Below, in pieces: positions 17,237 to 24,834 of a DNA stretch of 64,000 bases (positions within the stretch are counted from its first letter, which is position 1; every line of letters begins with the position of its first letter). The notes under the pieces are model-generated. The model was given only the letters and a program-made list of their open reading frames with translations. It did no database searches and was not told where the DNA came from. Made by a program: the position numbers and the translations under genes. Origin of the DNA: Sphingomonas sp. BK235 (GTDB lineage Bacteria > Pseudomonadota > Alphaproteobacteria > Sphingomonadales > Sphingomonadaceae); the NCBI RefSeq assembly GCF_004345855.1, contig NZ_SLXN01000001.1, positions 372,001-436,000 on the forward strand. The letters are read 5' to 3'.

Positions 17237-18586
17237 TCACGGTCGCAGCGGCAGCGTCAGACGCACGATCAGCCCTGGCGCGGCATCGTCGAGCGTGATC
17301 GTCCCGCCGTGCAGCCGGGTGACCGCGGCGACCAGCGACAATCCCAGGCCCGCTCCTGCGCCCCCGCGCGCCTCGTCGACCCGGCCGAAGCGGCTGAGCG
17401 CCAGCGCGCGTTGCCCCGGGGCGATGCCAGGCCCCCGATCGGCGACGCTGATCGTGGCCGTGTCGGCGTACGCCTCGAGCGCGAGCGCGATCGGCCCCGC
17501 GCCATATTTGAGCGAATTGTCGATCAGGTTGCCGAGTGCCTGCGCGATCAGCTCGCGATGCACCGGTAGCGTCAGCGTCGCGGGGGCGGAGACGGTGATG
17601 GCGCGGCCCGCGTCCTCCGCCACGGGGCCGTAGATCTCGGCGAGCTGCTCCAGCTCCACCGCCAGATCGATCGGCGCGAAGGTCTCGCGACCGATTCCGG
17701 CTTCGGCGCGGCTGATGCGGAGCGCGGTCTCGACCAGCGCCAGCACACGATCGCCCTCGCTGAGCGCGCGATCGACCGCTTCCTGCGCCGCGGGCTCGGT
17801 GACCTGCGCCGAGGCGCGCTCCAGCGCCGAGCGTAGCCGGGTCAGCGGCGATTTGAGGTCGTGCGCCAGCGTGTCGGTGGCGAGCGTCAGTTCACTCACG
17901 AGCGCCTCGACGCGGTCGAGCGTGGCATTGACCGCGCCGGCGAGCAGCGCGAAGGCGTCGCCGCTCGCATCGTCCGCGACGCGGCGCGACAGGTCGCCGC
18001 CGCGCACCGCGCGCAACGTCGTCACCGTGTCGTCGAGCCGGGTGACGATCATCCGCGCCGCCAGCCACGCCGCCAGCGAGGCGAACGCCACCGCGAGCGA
18101 CAGCGCCACCAGCATCGCGGCCTCCAGCAGGCGGACGGTGCGCCGTTCCCCCTCGATCACGCTGCCGGTCAGCAGTCGCCCGCCGTCGGGCAGCCGCGTG
18201 GCGCGCACCAGCATCGCCTCGGGCGTGTCGTGGCGCACGCGATAGAGCTCGACCGCCACCGTGCTGTCGTCGCCGGGCACGTTGGGAGGCCAGGCGGCGA
18301 GATTGCCCGCGAGCGGCCGGCCGCGCGCGTCGGTGAGCAGCACCACCGCGCCGGGTACCGCGCGGCGCTCCCCGCGCAGATGGATCGCGCGCGCCAGTCC
18401 CGCGGTGCCGCTGCCCGCATGGGTGGCGAGCAGGTCCTGGCGCAGCACCTCCTCGGTGACGAACGCGCGGTCGTACACCTGGCCGCGCACGATCGCGCGC
18501 AGCGTCAGCAGCAGCGTCGCCGCCGCCGCGAGCTGGAGCAGGAAGACGAGCGCGGCGAAGCGCGCGGTGGTCGAACGCCAGTGCAC
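17237..18586 (-). CDS. Membrane sensor histidine kinase
   Basis: A 449-aa kinase starting at GTG, one base after the response regulator stop. It has an N-terminal transmembrane helix (about 10-30), a periplasmic region (30-150), a second helix (155-178), a HAMP region with RRVADD, a dimerisation domain with phospho-acceptor H242 in LAHDLKSPLTRLRS, and an ATPase domain with N-box GNLIDNSLKYG, G1 DRGPGIAPGQ and G2 GAGLGLSL. It forms a two-component pair with the preceding regulator. The periplasmic region is small and gives no signal identity. Confidence 0.93.
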   Translation of the reverse strand: MHWRSTTARFAALVFLLQLAAAATLLLTLRAIVRGQVYDRAFVTEEVLRQDLLATHAGSGTAGLARAIHLRGERRAVPGAVVLLTDARGRPLAGNLAAWPPNVPGDDSTVAVELYRVRHDTPEAMLVRATRLPDGGRLLTGSVIEGERRTVRLLEAAMLVALSLAVAFASLAAWLAARMIVTRLDDTVTTLRAVRGGDLSRRVADDASGDAFALLAGAVNATLDRVEALVSELTLATDTLAHDLKSPLTRLRSALERASAQVTEPAAQEAVDRALSEGDRVLALVETALRISRAEAGIGRETFAPIDLAVELEQLAEIYGPVAEDAGRAITVSAPATLTLPVHRELIAQALGNLIDNSLKYGAGPIALALEAYADTATISVADRGPGIAPGQRALALSRFGRVDEARGGAGAGLGLSLVAAVTRLHGGTITLDDAAPGLIVRLTLPLRP

Positions 18587-18587
18587 C

Positions 18588-19274
18588 TCAGGGATGAACG
18601 CCGAGGCGATAGCCCGAGCCGCGCACGGTGTGGAGCAGGGGATGCGCGAACCCTTCGTCCACCTTCTTGCGCAACCGGCTGAGATGGACGTCGATGACGT
18701 TGGTGCCGGGGTCGAAATGATAGTCCCACACGCCCTCCAGCAGCATCGTGCGGGTGACGACCTGCTCCGCGTGGCGCAGCATGAACTCGAGCAGCCGGAA
18801 CTCGCGCGGCTGAAGCTCGATCGTGCGGCCGGCGCGACGGACGCGACGCGCGAGCAGGTCCATCTCCAGATCGTCGCACCGCAGCACCGTCTCCACCGCC
18901 GCGCCGGCGCGGCCGCGCCGCACCAGCAGCCGGATGCGCGCGAGCAGCTCGGCGAAGGCGAAGGGCTTGACCAGATAGTCGTCCGACCCGTTGGTCAGGC
19001 CCTTGACGCGATCCTCGGGCGAGCCGAGCGCGGAGAGCACGATCACCGGCGTCTCGATCCCTGCGCCACGCACCGCGGCGAGCACCGCCATGCCGTCGAT
19101 CCCGGGCAGCATCCGGTCAAGCACGATGCAATCATAGCTGCCGTCGGTGGCGTGAAAGAGCCCGTCGCGCCCGTTGGCGGCCCGATCGACCACGAAGCCT
19201 TCCTCACCCAGGCCCTTGGCGACGAACTCGGCGGTCGCGTCATCGTCCTCGATCAGCAGGATCTTCTGCGCCAT
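18588..19274 (-). CDS. OmpR/PhoB-family response regulator
   Basis: A 228-aa regulator. The receiver domain has the acidic pocket EDDD at 9-12, phospho-acceptor D53 in VLDRMLPG and the conserved K in YLVKPFA. A C-terminal winged helix follows (LQPREFRLLEFMLRH, TNVIDVHLSRLRKKVD, VRGSGYRL). The start is at the ATG preceded by GGGAACGAG; longer open frame upstream lies inside the PDZ gene. The gene overlaps the PDZ gene by 35 bases and is followed one base later by its kinase. Confidence 0.93.
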   Translation of the reverse strand: MAQKILLIEDDDATAEFVAKGLGEEGFVVDRAANGRDGLFHATDGSYDCIVLDRMLPGIDGMAVLAAVRGAGIETPVIVLSALGSPEDRVKGLTNGSDDYLVKPFAFAELLARIRLLVRRGRAGAAVETVLRCDDLEMDLLARRVRRAGRTIELQPREFRLLEFMLRHAEQVVTRTMLLEGVWDYHFDPGTNVIDVHLSRLRKKVDEGFAHPLLHTVRGSGYRLGVHP

Positions 19275-19644
19275 TCTCGTTCCCCCCCGGTTCGCGCACC
19301 ACGATCGCCACGTCGTGTCCGGCGCGGCGCACCAGCAGCCGTACCAGCCGCCGTGTTGCCATTCCGTGCTGTACCTCGGCAAGCGTCGCCGGTGCGCGGC
19401 CGTCGATCCGCTCGATCAGATCGCCCACCGCCAGCCCGGCGCGCTCCGCCGGCCCGCCCGCGCGCAGGCTCGTGACCATCGGCGCTACCCCGCGCGGGGG
19501 TTCGGTGACCACGAAGGTCGCGCCGACGTCGGCGCTGCGCGGCGCATGGAGCGCGCGCACCGCCTGCATCGCCGCCGCGGCGGCGATCGCCGCGGCGACG
19601 CCCGCGACCAGCACCAGGCGATCGAGCGGCTGCAGCGCGGTCAC
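19240..19644 (-). CDS. PDZ-domain protein with N-terminal membrane anchor
   Basis: A 134-aa protein starting at GTG inside a GTGA overlap with the DUF1003 gene. Residues 8-30 are a transmembrane segment or signal anchor (LVLVAGVAAAIAAAAAMQAV). The rest is a single PDZ domain (GVAPMVTSLRAGGPAERAG, LAVGDLIERIDGRAPATLAE), so it would face the periplasm and bind protein tails. No protease domain is attached. Its 3' end overlaps the response regulator, which suggests it works with this two-component system, perhaps as a periplasmic signal adaptor. That is inference. Confidence 0.75.
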   Translation of the reverse strand: MTALQPLDRLVLVAGVAAAIAAAAAMQAVRALHAPRSADVGATFVVTEPPRGVAPMVTSLRAGGPAERAGLAVGDLIERIDGRAPATLAEVQHGMATRRLVRLLVRRAGHDVAIVVREPGGNENGAEDPADRGR

Positions 19645-20162
19645 GCCGCCTCGGGCCGCTGTCGCCGGATCAGCTCCTCGATCCGCGCCGCGACCGCCAG
19701 CTCGATGATGTCATGGAGACGCAGGATCTCCAGCTCGGTGCGGAGATTGACCTCGTAATCCAGTCGCGCGGCGAGCCGGTCCTTGGTGGCCTGGCGGTTC
19801 TGGCTCATCATGATGACCGGCGCCTGCACCGCGGCCAGGGTCGACAGCATCAGGTTGAGGAAGATGTAGGGATACGGATCGAAGGCGCGGCCGGGCGGCA
19901 GCAGCCCGCTGTTGAGCAGCATCCAGCCGAGCAGCAGCAGCGCGAAGCCGAGGATGAAGCCCCAGGAGCCGCCCACCGCGGCGACGCGATCGGCGAGCCG
20001 GTCGCCGAGGGTCGCGGTCTCGTCGGCGACGTCTCCGGCATCGCGCGCGACGGGACGCTTCTCCGCGATCTTGGCGAGGACGCGCCGCTCCTCCGCGTCG
20101 AGCGCGGCCGGCGCCTTGCCGATCAGTCGCGCGGCGAAGGCGTGGAGGGGATTGCTGGCCAT
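19641..20162 (-). CDS. DUF1003 membrane protein
   Basis: A 173-aa DUF1003 protein. The family core is visible: DRLADRVAAVGGSWGFI, the membrane helix FALLLLGWMLLNS, FDPYPYIFLNLMLSTLAAVQAPVIMMSQNRQ, and the basic coiled tail DRLAARLDYEVNLRTELE. Function is unknown. It is the first gene of a four-gene overlapping minus-strand operon leading into the PDZ protein and the two-component pair. The start is the ATG at 20162; the frame open further upstream overlaps opposite-strand genes and is not coding. Confidence 0.88.
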   Translation of the reverse strand: MASNPLHAFAARLIGKAPAALDAEERRVLAKIAEKRPVARDAGDVADETATLGDRLADRVAAVGGSWGFILGFALLLLGWMLLNSGLLPPGRAFDPYPYIFLNLMLSTLAAVQAPVIMMSQNRQATKDRLAARLDYEVNLRTELEILRLHDIIELAVAARIEELIRRQRPEAA

Positions 20163-20297
20163 CGGGTAGCTCCGGAACGTCGCGGCGGACTGTGTCTCGG
20201 TCTGCCCGGCGGCGACTGTTCGCGCGATGAGCGTAAGATGACGAATTGCTAATGTTTTTGTCAGCGCCGCAAGATGCCGGGCGGGGCAGGGAGGGGC

Positions 20298-20633
20298 ATG
20301 CCCCCGCTTCGTGACTCGCGCGCCGTGCTCGACGAGCGCATCTGCCGGCTGATCTGCCCGATCGCCTCGGCGATGGTCGGTGTGTGCCTCACCGGGATCG
20401 GCCTGCTCCACCTCGGCGTCGCGATCGGGCGACGCGCCAGCTTCGCGGACGACCTGCTCGCGGTCGACTCGCTGCTGTTCCTGGTGGCGACGCTGACCTC
20501 CTATGTCGCGCTGCGCGGCGGCGCGAGCCGGCGCCTCCATCTGATGGAGCAGTTCGCCGACGCGAGCTTCATCACCGCCATGCTGCTGCTGACCGCGGCC
20601 TGCTTCGTCATCACCTATGCGCTGAGTGCCTGA
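20298..20633 (+). CDS. Small three-helix membrane protein of unknown function
   Basis: A 111-aa protein with three hydrophobic segments (about 22-43, 50-68 and 85-108). I do not recognise the family. The ATG at 20298 has GGGAGGGG just upstream and is preferred to the ATG at 20274. It ends three bases before the VirJ-like gene, so the two are probably co-transcribed. Confidence 0.65.
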   Translation: MPPLRDSRAVLDERICRLICPIASAMVGVCLTGIGLLHLGVAIGRRASFADDLLAVDSLLFLVATLTSYVALRGGASRRLHLMEQFADASFITAMLLLTAACFVITYALSA

Positions 20634-20636
20634 GCC

Positions 20637-21383
20637 ATGATCCGATCCACGCCGTCTTCGTCGCGCCGCCGCAATCCCGTCGCGATCGGCTTCGCCGCGG
20701 CGATGGCGGTCGCGCTGCTGCTGCTCGGCTATCTCGGCTTCCTGGGCTATTACGGCGGCCCCTTGTTCCGCTTCGTGCCCGCGCCGCCGCGCGTGGCGGC
20801 GCCGGCGCCGGGGACGGTGGCGGTGATGTTCTCGGGCGATTCCGGCTTCAACGCCGGCATGACGCCGCACATCGGCCGCGCGCTCGCGGCGCACGGCCTG
20901 CCGGTGATCGAGGTCAATTCGCTCACCGCCTTTCGCGATGGCCGTACGCCCGCACAGACCGCGGCGCTGGTGGAAGACGCGACGCGGCGCGCGCTGGATC
21001 TGCCGGGGGCGGCGCGCGTGGTGCTGATCGGCCAGTCGTTCGGCGCGGACATGCTGCAATATGGCGCCTCGGTGCTGCCGCGCGCGCTGCGCCCGCGGGT
21101 GCGGCAGCTGCTGTTCGCGGTGCCGGGCGACACGCTGCTGTTCCGCGCCAGCCCCAACGGCATCTTCGACGGCGCGCCCGATCGCGCCGCCTTGCCGAGC
21201 GCCCGCCGCATCGACTGGGCGCCGGTGCTGTGCGTCCACGGGGCCGAGGAAAGCAACAGCCTGTGCCCGTCATGGCGTCAGCGCAACGTTCGCGTCGTGA
21301 CGCTGCCGGGCGATCATTACCTTCACCATGACCCGGATCGGCTGTTCGCGACGCTGTGGCAGGCGATCCGCGCGGGGCGCTGA
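20637..21383 (+). CDS. virJ: VirJ/AcvB-like alpha/beta hydrolase
   Basis: A 248-aa protein with an N-terminal membrane anchor or signal (residues 15-38) and one VirJ-type alpha/beta-hydrolase domain. VAVMFSGDSGF begins the fold, LIGQSFGADML holds the nucleophile Ser, and LPGDHYLHHD near the end holds the His. Agrobacterium AcvB and its relatives hydrolyse lysyl-phosphatidylglycerol in the periplasm, undoing the work of LpiA/MprF. Here the MprF-like gene lies about 500 bases downstream, supporting the same role. It is the short single-domain form; AcvB itself is about twice as long. Confidence 0.82.
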   Translation: MIRSTPSSSRRRNPVAIGFAAAMAVALLLLGYLGFLGYYGGPLFRFVPAPPRVAAPAPGTVAVMFSGDSGFNAGMTPHIGRALAAHGLPVIEVNSLTAFRDGRTPAQTAALVEDATRRALDLPGAARVVLIGQSFGADMLQYGASVLPRALRPRVRQLLFAVPGDTLLFRASPNGIFDGAPDRAALPSARRIDWAPVLCVHGAEESNSLCPSWRQRNVRVVTLPGDHYLHHDPDRLFATLWQAIRAGR

Positions 21384-21476
21384 GCCAACATTACCGATTA
21401 TTCAGTCGGCGACGAGCCGCTCGCAATGCGTCCGCGCCTAGACCGCGGCCGGTAACGATCGGGGGAGTGACCGGCT

Positions 21477-21902
21477 GTGATCAGCAAGAGCGCGTCGATG
21501 ATGGCAGGTATCGCGGCGCTGCTCGCCGCGATGCCGGCGGCGGGCGCGGAGACGGCGGGGCCGATGGGCATGTGGATGAACCCGCACCAGACGGTGGCGG
21601 TGCGAACCGGCGCGTGCGGTGATCGCCTGTGCGGCTGGATCGTCTGGGCGAGTGCCGAGGCGCAGGCGGACGCGCGCGACGGTGGCGTCGGCTCGCTGAT
21701 CGGCACCGAGTTGCTGGAGAACTATCGCCACGATCCCAGCGGCTGGTCCGGGACGGTGTACGTGCCCGACATGGGCCGCCGCTTCTACTCGCGGATCGAG
21801 CAGGTCGGCGCCGACGGACTGCGCGTGAAGGGCTGCATCCTCCACGGTCTGGTCTGCCGCTCGCAATTGTGGCGGCGCATCGCCGAGCTGCCCCGTGGGT
21901 AA
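21477..21902 (+). CDS. DUF2147-like secreted protein
   Basis: A 141-aa protein from a GTG start, with a signal peptide (GIAALLAAMPAAGAE). The mature domain is of the DUF2147 type: PMGMWMNPHQTVAVRTGACG, LCGWIVWAS, GRRFYSRIEQ and the Cys-containing end VKGCILHGLVCRSQLWRRI. Four cysteines suggest disulfides in the periplasm. Function is unknown. Its last eight bases overlap the mprF start, which ties it to aminoacyl-lipid metabolism by position only. Confidence 0.78.
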   Translation: MISKSASMMAGIAALLAAMPAAGAETAGPMGMWMNPHQTVAVRTGACGDRLCGWIVWASAEAQADARDGGVGSLIGTELLENYRHDPSGWSGTVYVPDMGRRFYSRIEQVGADGLRVKGCILHGLVCRSQLWRRIAELPRG

Positions 21903-24528
21903 TCGACGCGCACGGCTGGAGCGGTGGCGCACGCCCGCGACGCTCGCGGCCGTGGCGCTGCTGCTCGGGCTCGGCTTCGTCGCGATCGAGCGGCTGACGC
22001 GCGAGATCCGCTTCGCCGACGTGCGCGCGGCGATCCACGGCCTGTCCTGGGCGCAGATCGTGGCGGCGGTGGGTTTCACCGCGATCAGCTATCTCGCGCT
22101 GACGCTGTACGACGTTCTCGCGCTGCGCGTCATCGGGCGACCGCTGCCATGGCGTACCGCGGCGCTGGCGTCGTTCACCAGCTATACGTTGAGCCACAAT
22201 CTCGGCCTCGCGCTGCTCACCGGGGGATCGGCGCGCTACCGCATCTACACCGCCGCCGGGCTCGACGGGCCCGACGTCGCGCGGGTCGTCGGCATCGCCA
22301 GCGCGACCTTCTGGACCGGCATCGTCACCGTGGCGGGCGCCGCGCTGCTGCTGCGCGATTCGAGCATCACGCTGGCGGGGGTGACGCTGGAGCCGATGGT
22401 GGCGCGCCTGATCGGGGCGGCGGTGCTGCTGGCGGTCGGCGGGCTGGTGCTCGCCTGCGCGATGGCGCGCGGGCCGCTGCGGATCTGGCGCTTCACCTTG
22501 CCGCTGCCCGGGGCGCGCGCGGCGCTCGCGCAGATCGCGATCGCGCTGCTCGATACCGCCGCGGCCGCGGCGGCGCTGTTCGTGCTGATCCCGCATCTCG
22601 GCTGGGCGCCGCTTCCCGCGTTCGTGCTGGCCTATGCGCTGGGGATCGTGGTCGCGCTCGTCACCCATGTGCCGGGCGGGATCGGCGTGTTCGAGGCGGT
22701 GGTGCTGGCGGTGGTGCCGGGCGATCGCGCGGCGGTGTTCGCGGCGCTGATCGCCTATCGCCTCGTCTATTACGTGCTGCCGCTGGCGCTGGGCGTGGCG
22801 CTGCTCGCGCTGCACGAGGGGCGGCGCCAGCACCAATGGCCGCGGCTGCTGCGCGGATCGGGCGCGCTGGTCGGCGAGGTCGCGCCGCTGGTGCTCGCCG
22901 CGGCGAGCTTCTCCGGCGGGGTGATGCTGCTGCTCTCGGGATCGTTGCCGTCCCTGGGTCAGCGCGTCCGCGCGCTCCACGCGCTGTTGCCGCTGCCCTT
23001 CATCGAGGCGAGCCATATCGCGGCGAGCCTGGTCGGCACCGGGCTGCTGCTGCTCGCGCCCGGGCTGTATCGCCGGCTCGACGGCGCCTTCGTGGCGACG
23101 CGTGCGCTGCTGCTCGCCGGCGCGATCTTCTCGCTCGCCAAGGGGATCGACTATGAGGAGGCGGCGGTGTGCCTCGCCCTTGCCGCGCTGCTGCAATGGA
23201 CCCGCGGCGCCTTCTATCGCCGCACCGCGCTGACTCAGGCGCCACTGTCGGGGGCGTGGCTGACCGCGATCGTGGCGGCGGTGGCGCTCGCCGCCTGGGT
23301 GGGGTTCTTCGCCTATCGACGTATCCCGTATGACGACGATCTGTGGTGGCGCTTCGCGCTCCGTGCCGACGCGCCGCGCTTCCTGCGCGCGACGCTCGCG
23401 AGCGCGGTGTTGCTCGCGGGGGTGGCGCTGTGGCGGCTGCTCGGGCCGGCGCGGACGATCGAGACGCCCCCCGCCGACCCGGTCGCGGTGCGCCGCGTGC
23501 TCGCCAGCGCGGAGCGGACCGACGCGATGCTGGCGCTCACCGGCGACAAGCGCTTCCTGTTGTCCGACGACGGACGCGCGATGCTGATGTACCAGGTGCG
23601 CGGCGCGAGCTGGATCGTGATGGGCGATCCGATCGGCGCGACCGATATGTGGGACGAGCTGCTGTGGCGGATCCGCGACCTCGCCGACCGCGCGCAGGGG
23701 CGGGTGCTGCTGTATCAGGTGACCGGGCTGGTGCTCGATCTCGCCATCGGCATGGGGTTGCAGATCGTCAAATATGGCGAAGAGGCGATCGTCGACCTCG
23801 CCGCCTTCCGCCTCGAGCTGCCGCGGCTGCGCTCGGTGCGCAAGGCCGAGCGCGCCGCCGCGCGCAAGGGCGCCGAGTTCCGCATCGTCCCCGCCGCCGC
23901 GGTGCCGGTGATCCTGGACGAACTCGCCACCATCTCGGACGAGTGGATGCGCGCCAAGGGCCATCACGAGAAGGGGTTCAGCCTCGGCCGCTTCGATCCC
24001 GATTACCTGCGCCACTTCGACATGGCGCTGGTGATGGTGGACGATCGGATCGTCGCCTTCGCTAACCTGTGGCTGACCGAGGGGCGGCAGGAAGCGTCGG
24101 TCGATCTGATGCGCCACCGCGCCGACATGCCGCCCGGCACGATGGACTTCCTGTTCGTCCATCTGATCGAATGGGCGCGCGAGCGCGGCTATCGCCGCTT
24201 CTCGCTGGGGATCGCGCCGCTGTCGGGGATCGCGGGACGGCGGCTCGCCCCCGCCTGGGCGCGCGCGGCGGCGCTGATCTTCCACCATGGCGAGCGCTTC
24301 TACGGCTTCCGCGGGCTGCGCACCTACAAGGAGAAATACGCGCCCGCCTGGGAGTCGCGCTTCATCGCCGCACCGCGCGGGCTCGCGATGATCAAGTCGC
24401 TGCGCGATCTGTCGCTGCTCGTCGGCAAGCCCGCGGCCCGCGCGACGCGGGGCAGCGGGATAGCGGCGCGCCTCCCCGCGCTGCCGCCGCGGCCGGTCGA
24501 CACGCTGTTCAATCTCGCCTCGTCATGA
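21895..24528 (+). CDS. mprF: MprF-like phosphatidylglycerol lysyltransferase/flippase
   Basis: An 877-aa membrane protein with a GTG start overlapping the DUF2147 gene. The N-terminal half is polytopic (LPG flippase domain, including HNLGLALLTGGSARYRIY and VTHVPGGIGVFEAVVL). The C-terminal ~330 residues form the cytosolic GNAT-like transferase (DUF2156) with ALTGDKRFLLSDDGRAMLMY, WIVMGDPIGA, FLFVHLIEWARERGYRRFSL and GLRTYKEKYAPAWESRF. It moves an amino acid, classically Lys, from tRNA to phosphatidylglycerol and flips the product, lowering surface charge. The length matches the family (840-880 aa). Confidence 0.92.
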   Translation: MGNRRARLERWRTPATLAAVALLLGLGFVAIERLTREIRFADVRAAIHGLSWAQIVAAVGFTAISYLALTLYDVLALRVIGRPLPWRTAALASFTSYTLSHNLGLALLTGGSARYRIYTAAGLDGPDVARVVGIASATFWTGIVTVAGAALLLRDSSITLAGVTLEPMVARLIGAAVLLAVGGLVLACAMARGPLRIWRFTLPLPGARAALAQIAIALLDTAAAAAALFVLIPHLGWAPLPAFVLAYALGIVVALVTHVPGGIGVFEAVVLAVVPGDRAAVFAALIAYRLVYYVLPLALGVALLALHEGRRQHQWPRLLRGSGALVGEVAPLVLAAASFSGGVMLLLSGSLPSLGQRVRALHALLPLPFIEASHIAASLVGTGLLLLAPGLYRRLDGAFVATRALLLAGAIFSLAKGIDYEEAAVCLALAALLQWTRGAFYRRTALTQAPLSGAWLTAIVAAVALAAWVGFFAYRRIPYDDDLWWRFALRADAPRFLRATLASAVLLAGVALWRLLGPARTIETPPADPVAVRRVLASAERTDAMLALTGDKRFLLSDDGRAMLMYQVRGASWIVMGDPIGATDMWDELLWRIRDLADRAQGRVLLYQVTGLVLDLAIGMGLQIVKYGEEAIVDLAAFRLELPRLRSVRKAERAAARKGAEFRIVPAAAVPVILDELATISDEWMRAKGHHEKGFSLGRFDPDYLRHFDMALVMVDDRIVAFANLWLTEGRQEASVDLMRHRADMPPGTMDFLFVHLIEWARERGYRRFSLGIAPLSGIAGRRLAPAWARAAALIFHHGERFYGFRGLRTYKEKYAPAWESRFIAAPRGLAMIKSLRDLSLLVGKPAARATRGSGIAARLPALPPRPVDTLFNLASS

Positions 24529-24728
24529 GGAGCGGCGCGCTGCAGCATGCGCCAGCGACGGCGGCGAGCGAGGTGCCGCCCGACTGTCGCGCCGGCCGCC
24601 ATCTGCCCGGCCGGCGTGTCACGATCGACCCGGACGGCGTGGCGCATGCGCGCTGTCGCCGCTGCGGCTGCGAGCTGACGCGGCTCCCCGCGATCCGGCG
24701 CTGGTACCGGTCGGGGCTGATCGGCTGA
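24525..24728 (+). CDS. 67-aa cysteine-containing protein coupled to mprF
   Basis: The ATG overlaps the mprF stop (ATGA). The protein is basic, with a C-terminal cluster ARCRRCGCELTRLP (C-x2-C-x-C) and an aromatic/basic tail RRWYRSGLIG. The cluster resembles half of a zinc ribbon; with another Cys at residue 19 it could bind a metal. The family is unknown. Tight coupling suggests a real gene. Confidence 0.55.
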   Translation: MRSGALQHAPATAASEVPPDCRAGRHLPGRRVTIDPDGVAHARCRRCGCELTRLPAIRRWYRSGLIG

Positions 24729-24834
24729 TCATGACCAACTTGTAAGCCACGGCCCACGCGGCGCTTATCCGCGATCGACTAGCCGGGTCCGATCATCACC
24801 GGGCGCCCATCGGCGCCGTTGCGAAGGCTCGCCC

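Noticed and set aside
21481..24288. A 935-codon minus-strand ORF opposite the DUF2147 and mprF genes
   Set aside because: Antisense shadow. The product is dominated by Arg, Gln and His repeats and shows no fold.
24069..24524. Upstream part of the frame containing the 67-aa protein
   Set aside because: It is an alternative frame inside mprF; only the part after the ATGA overlap is plausible.
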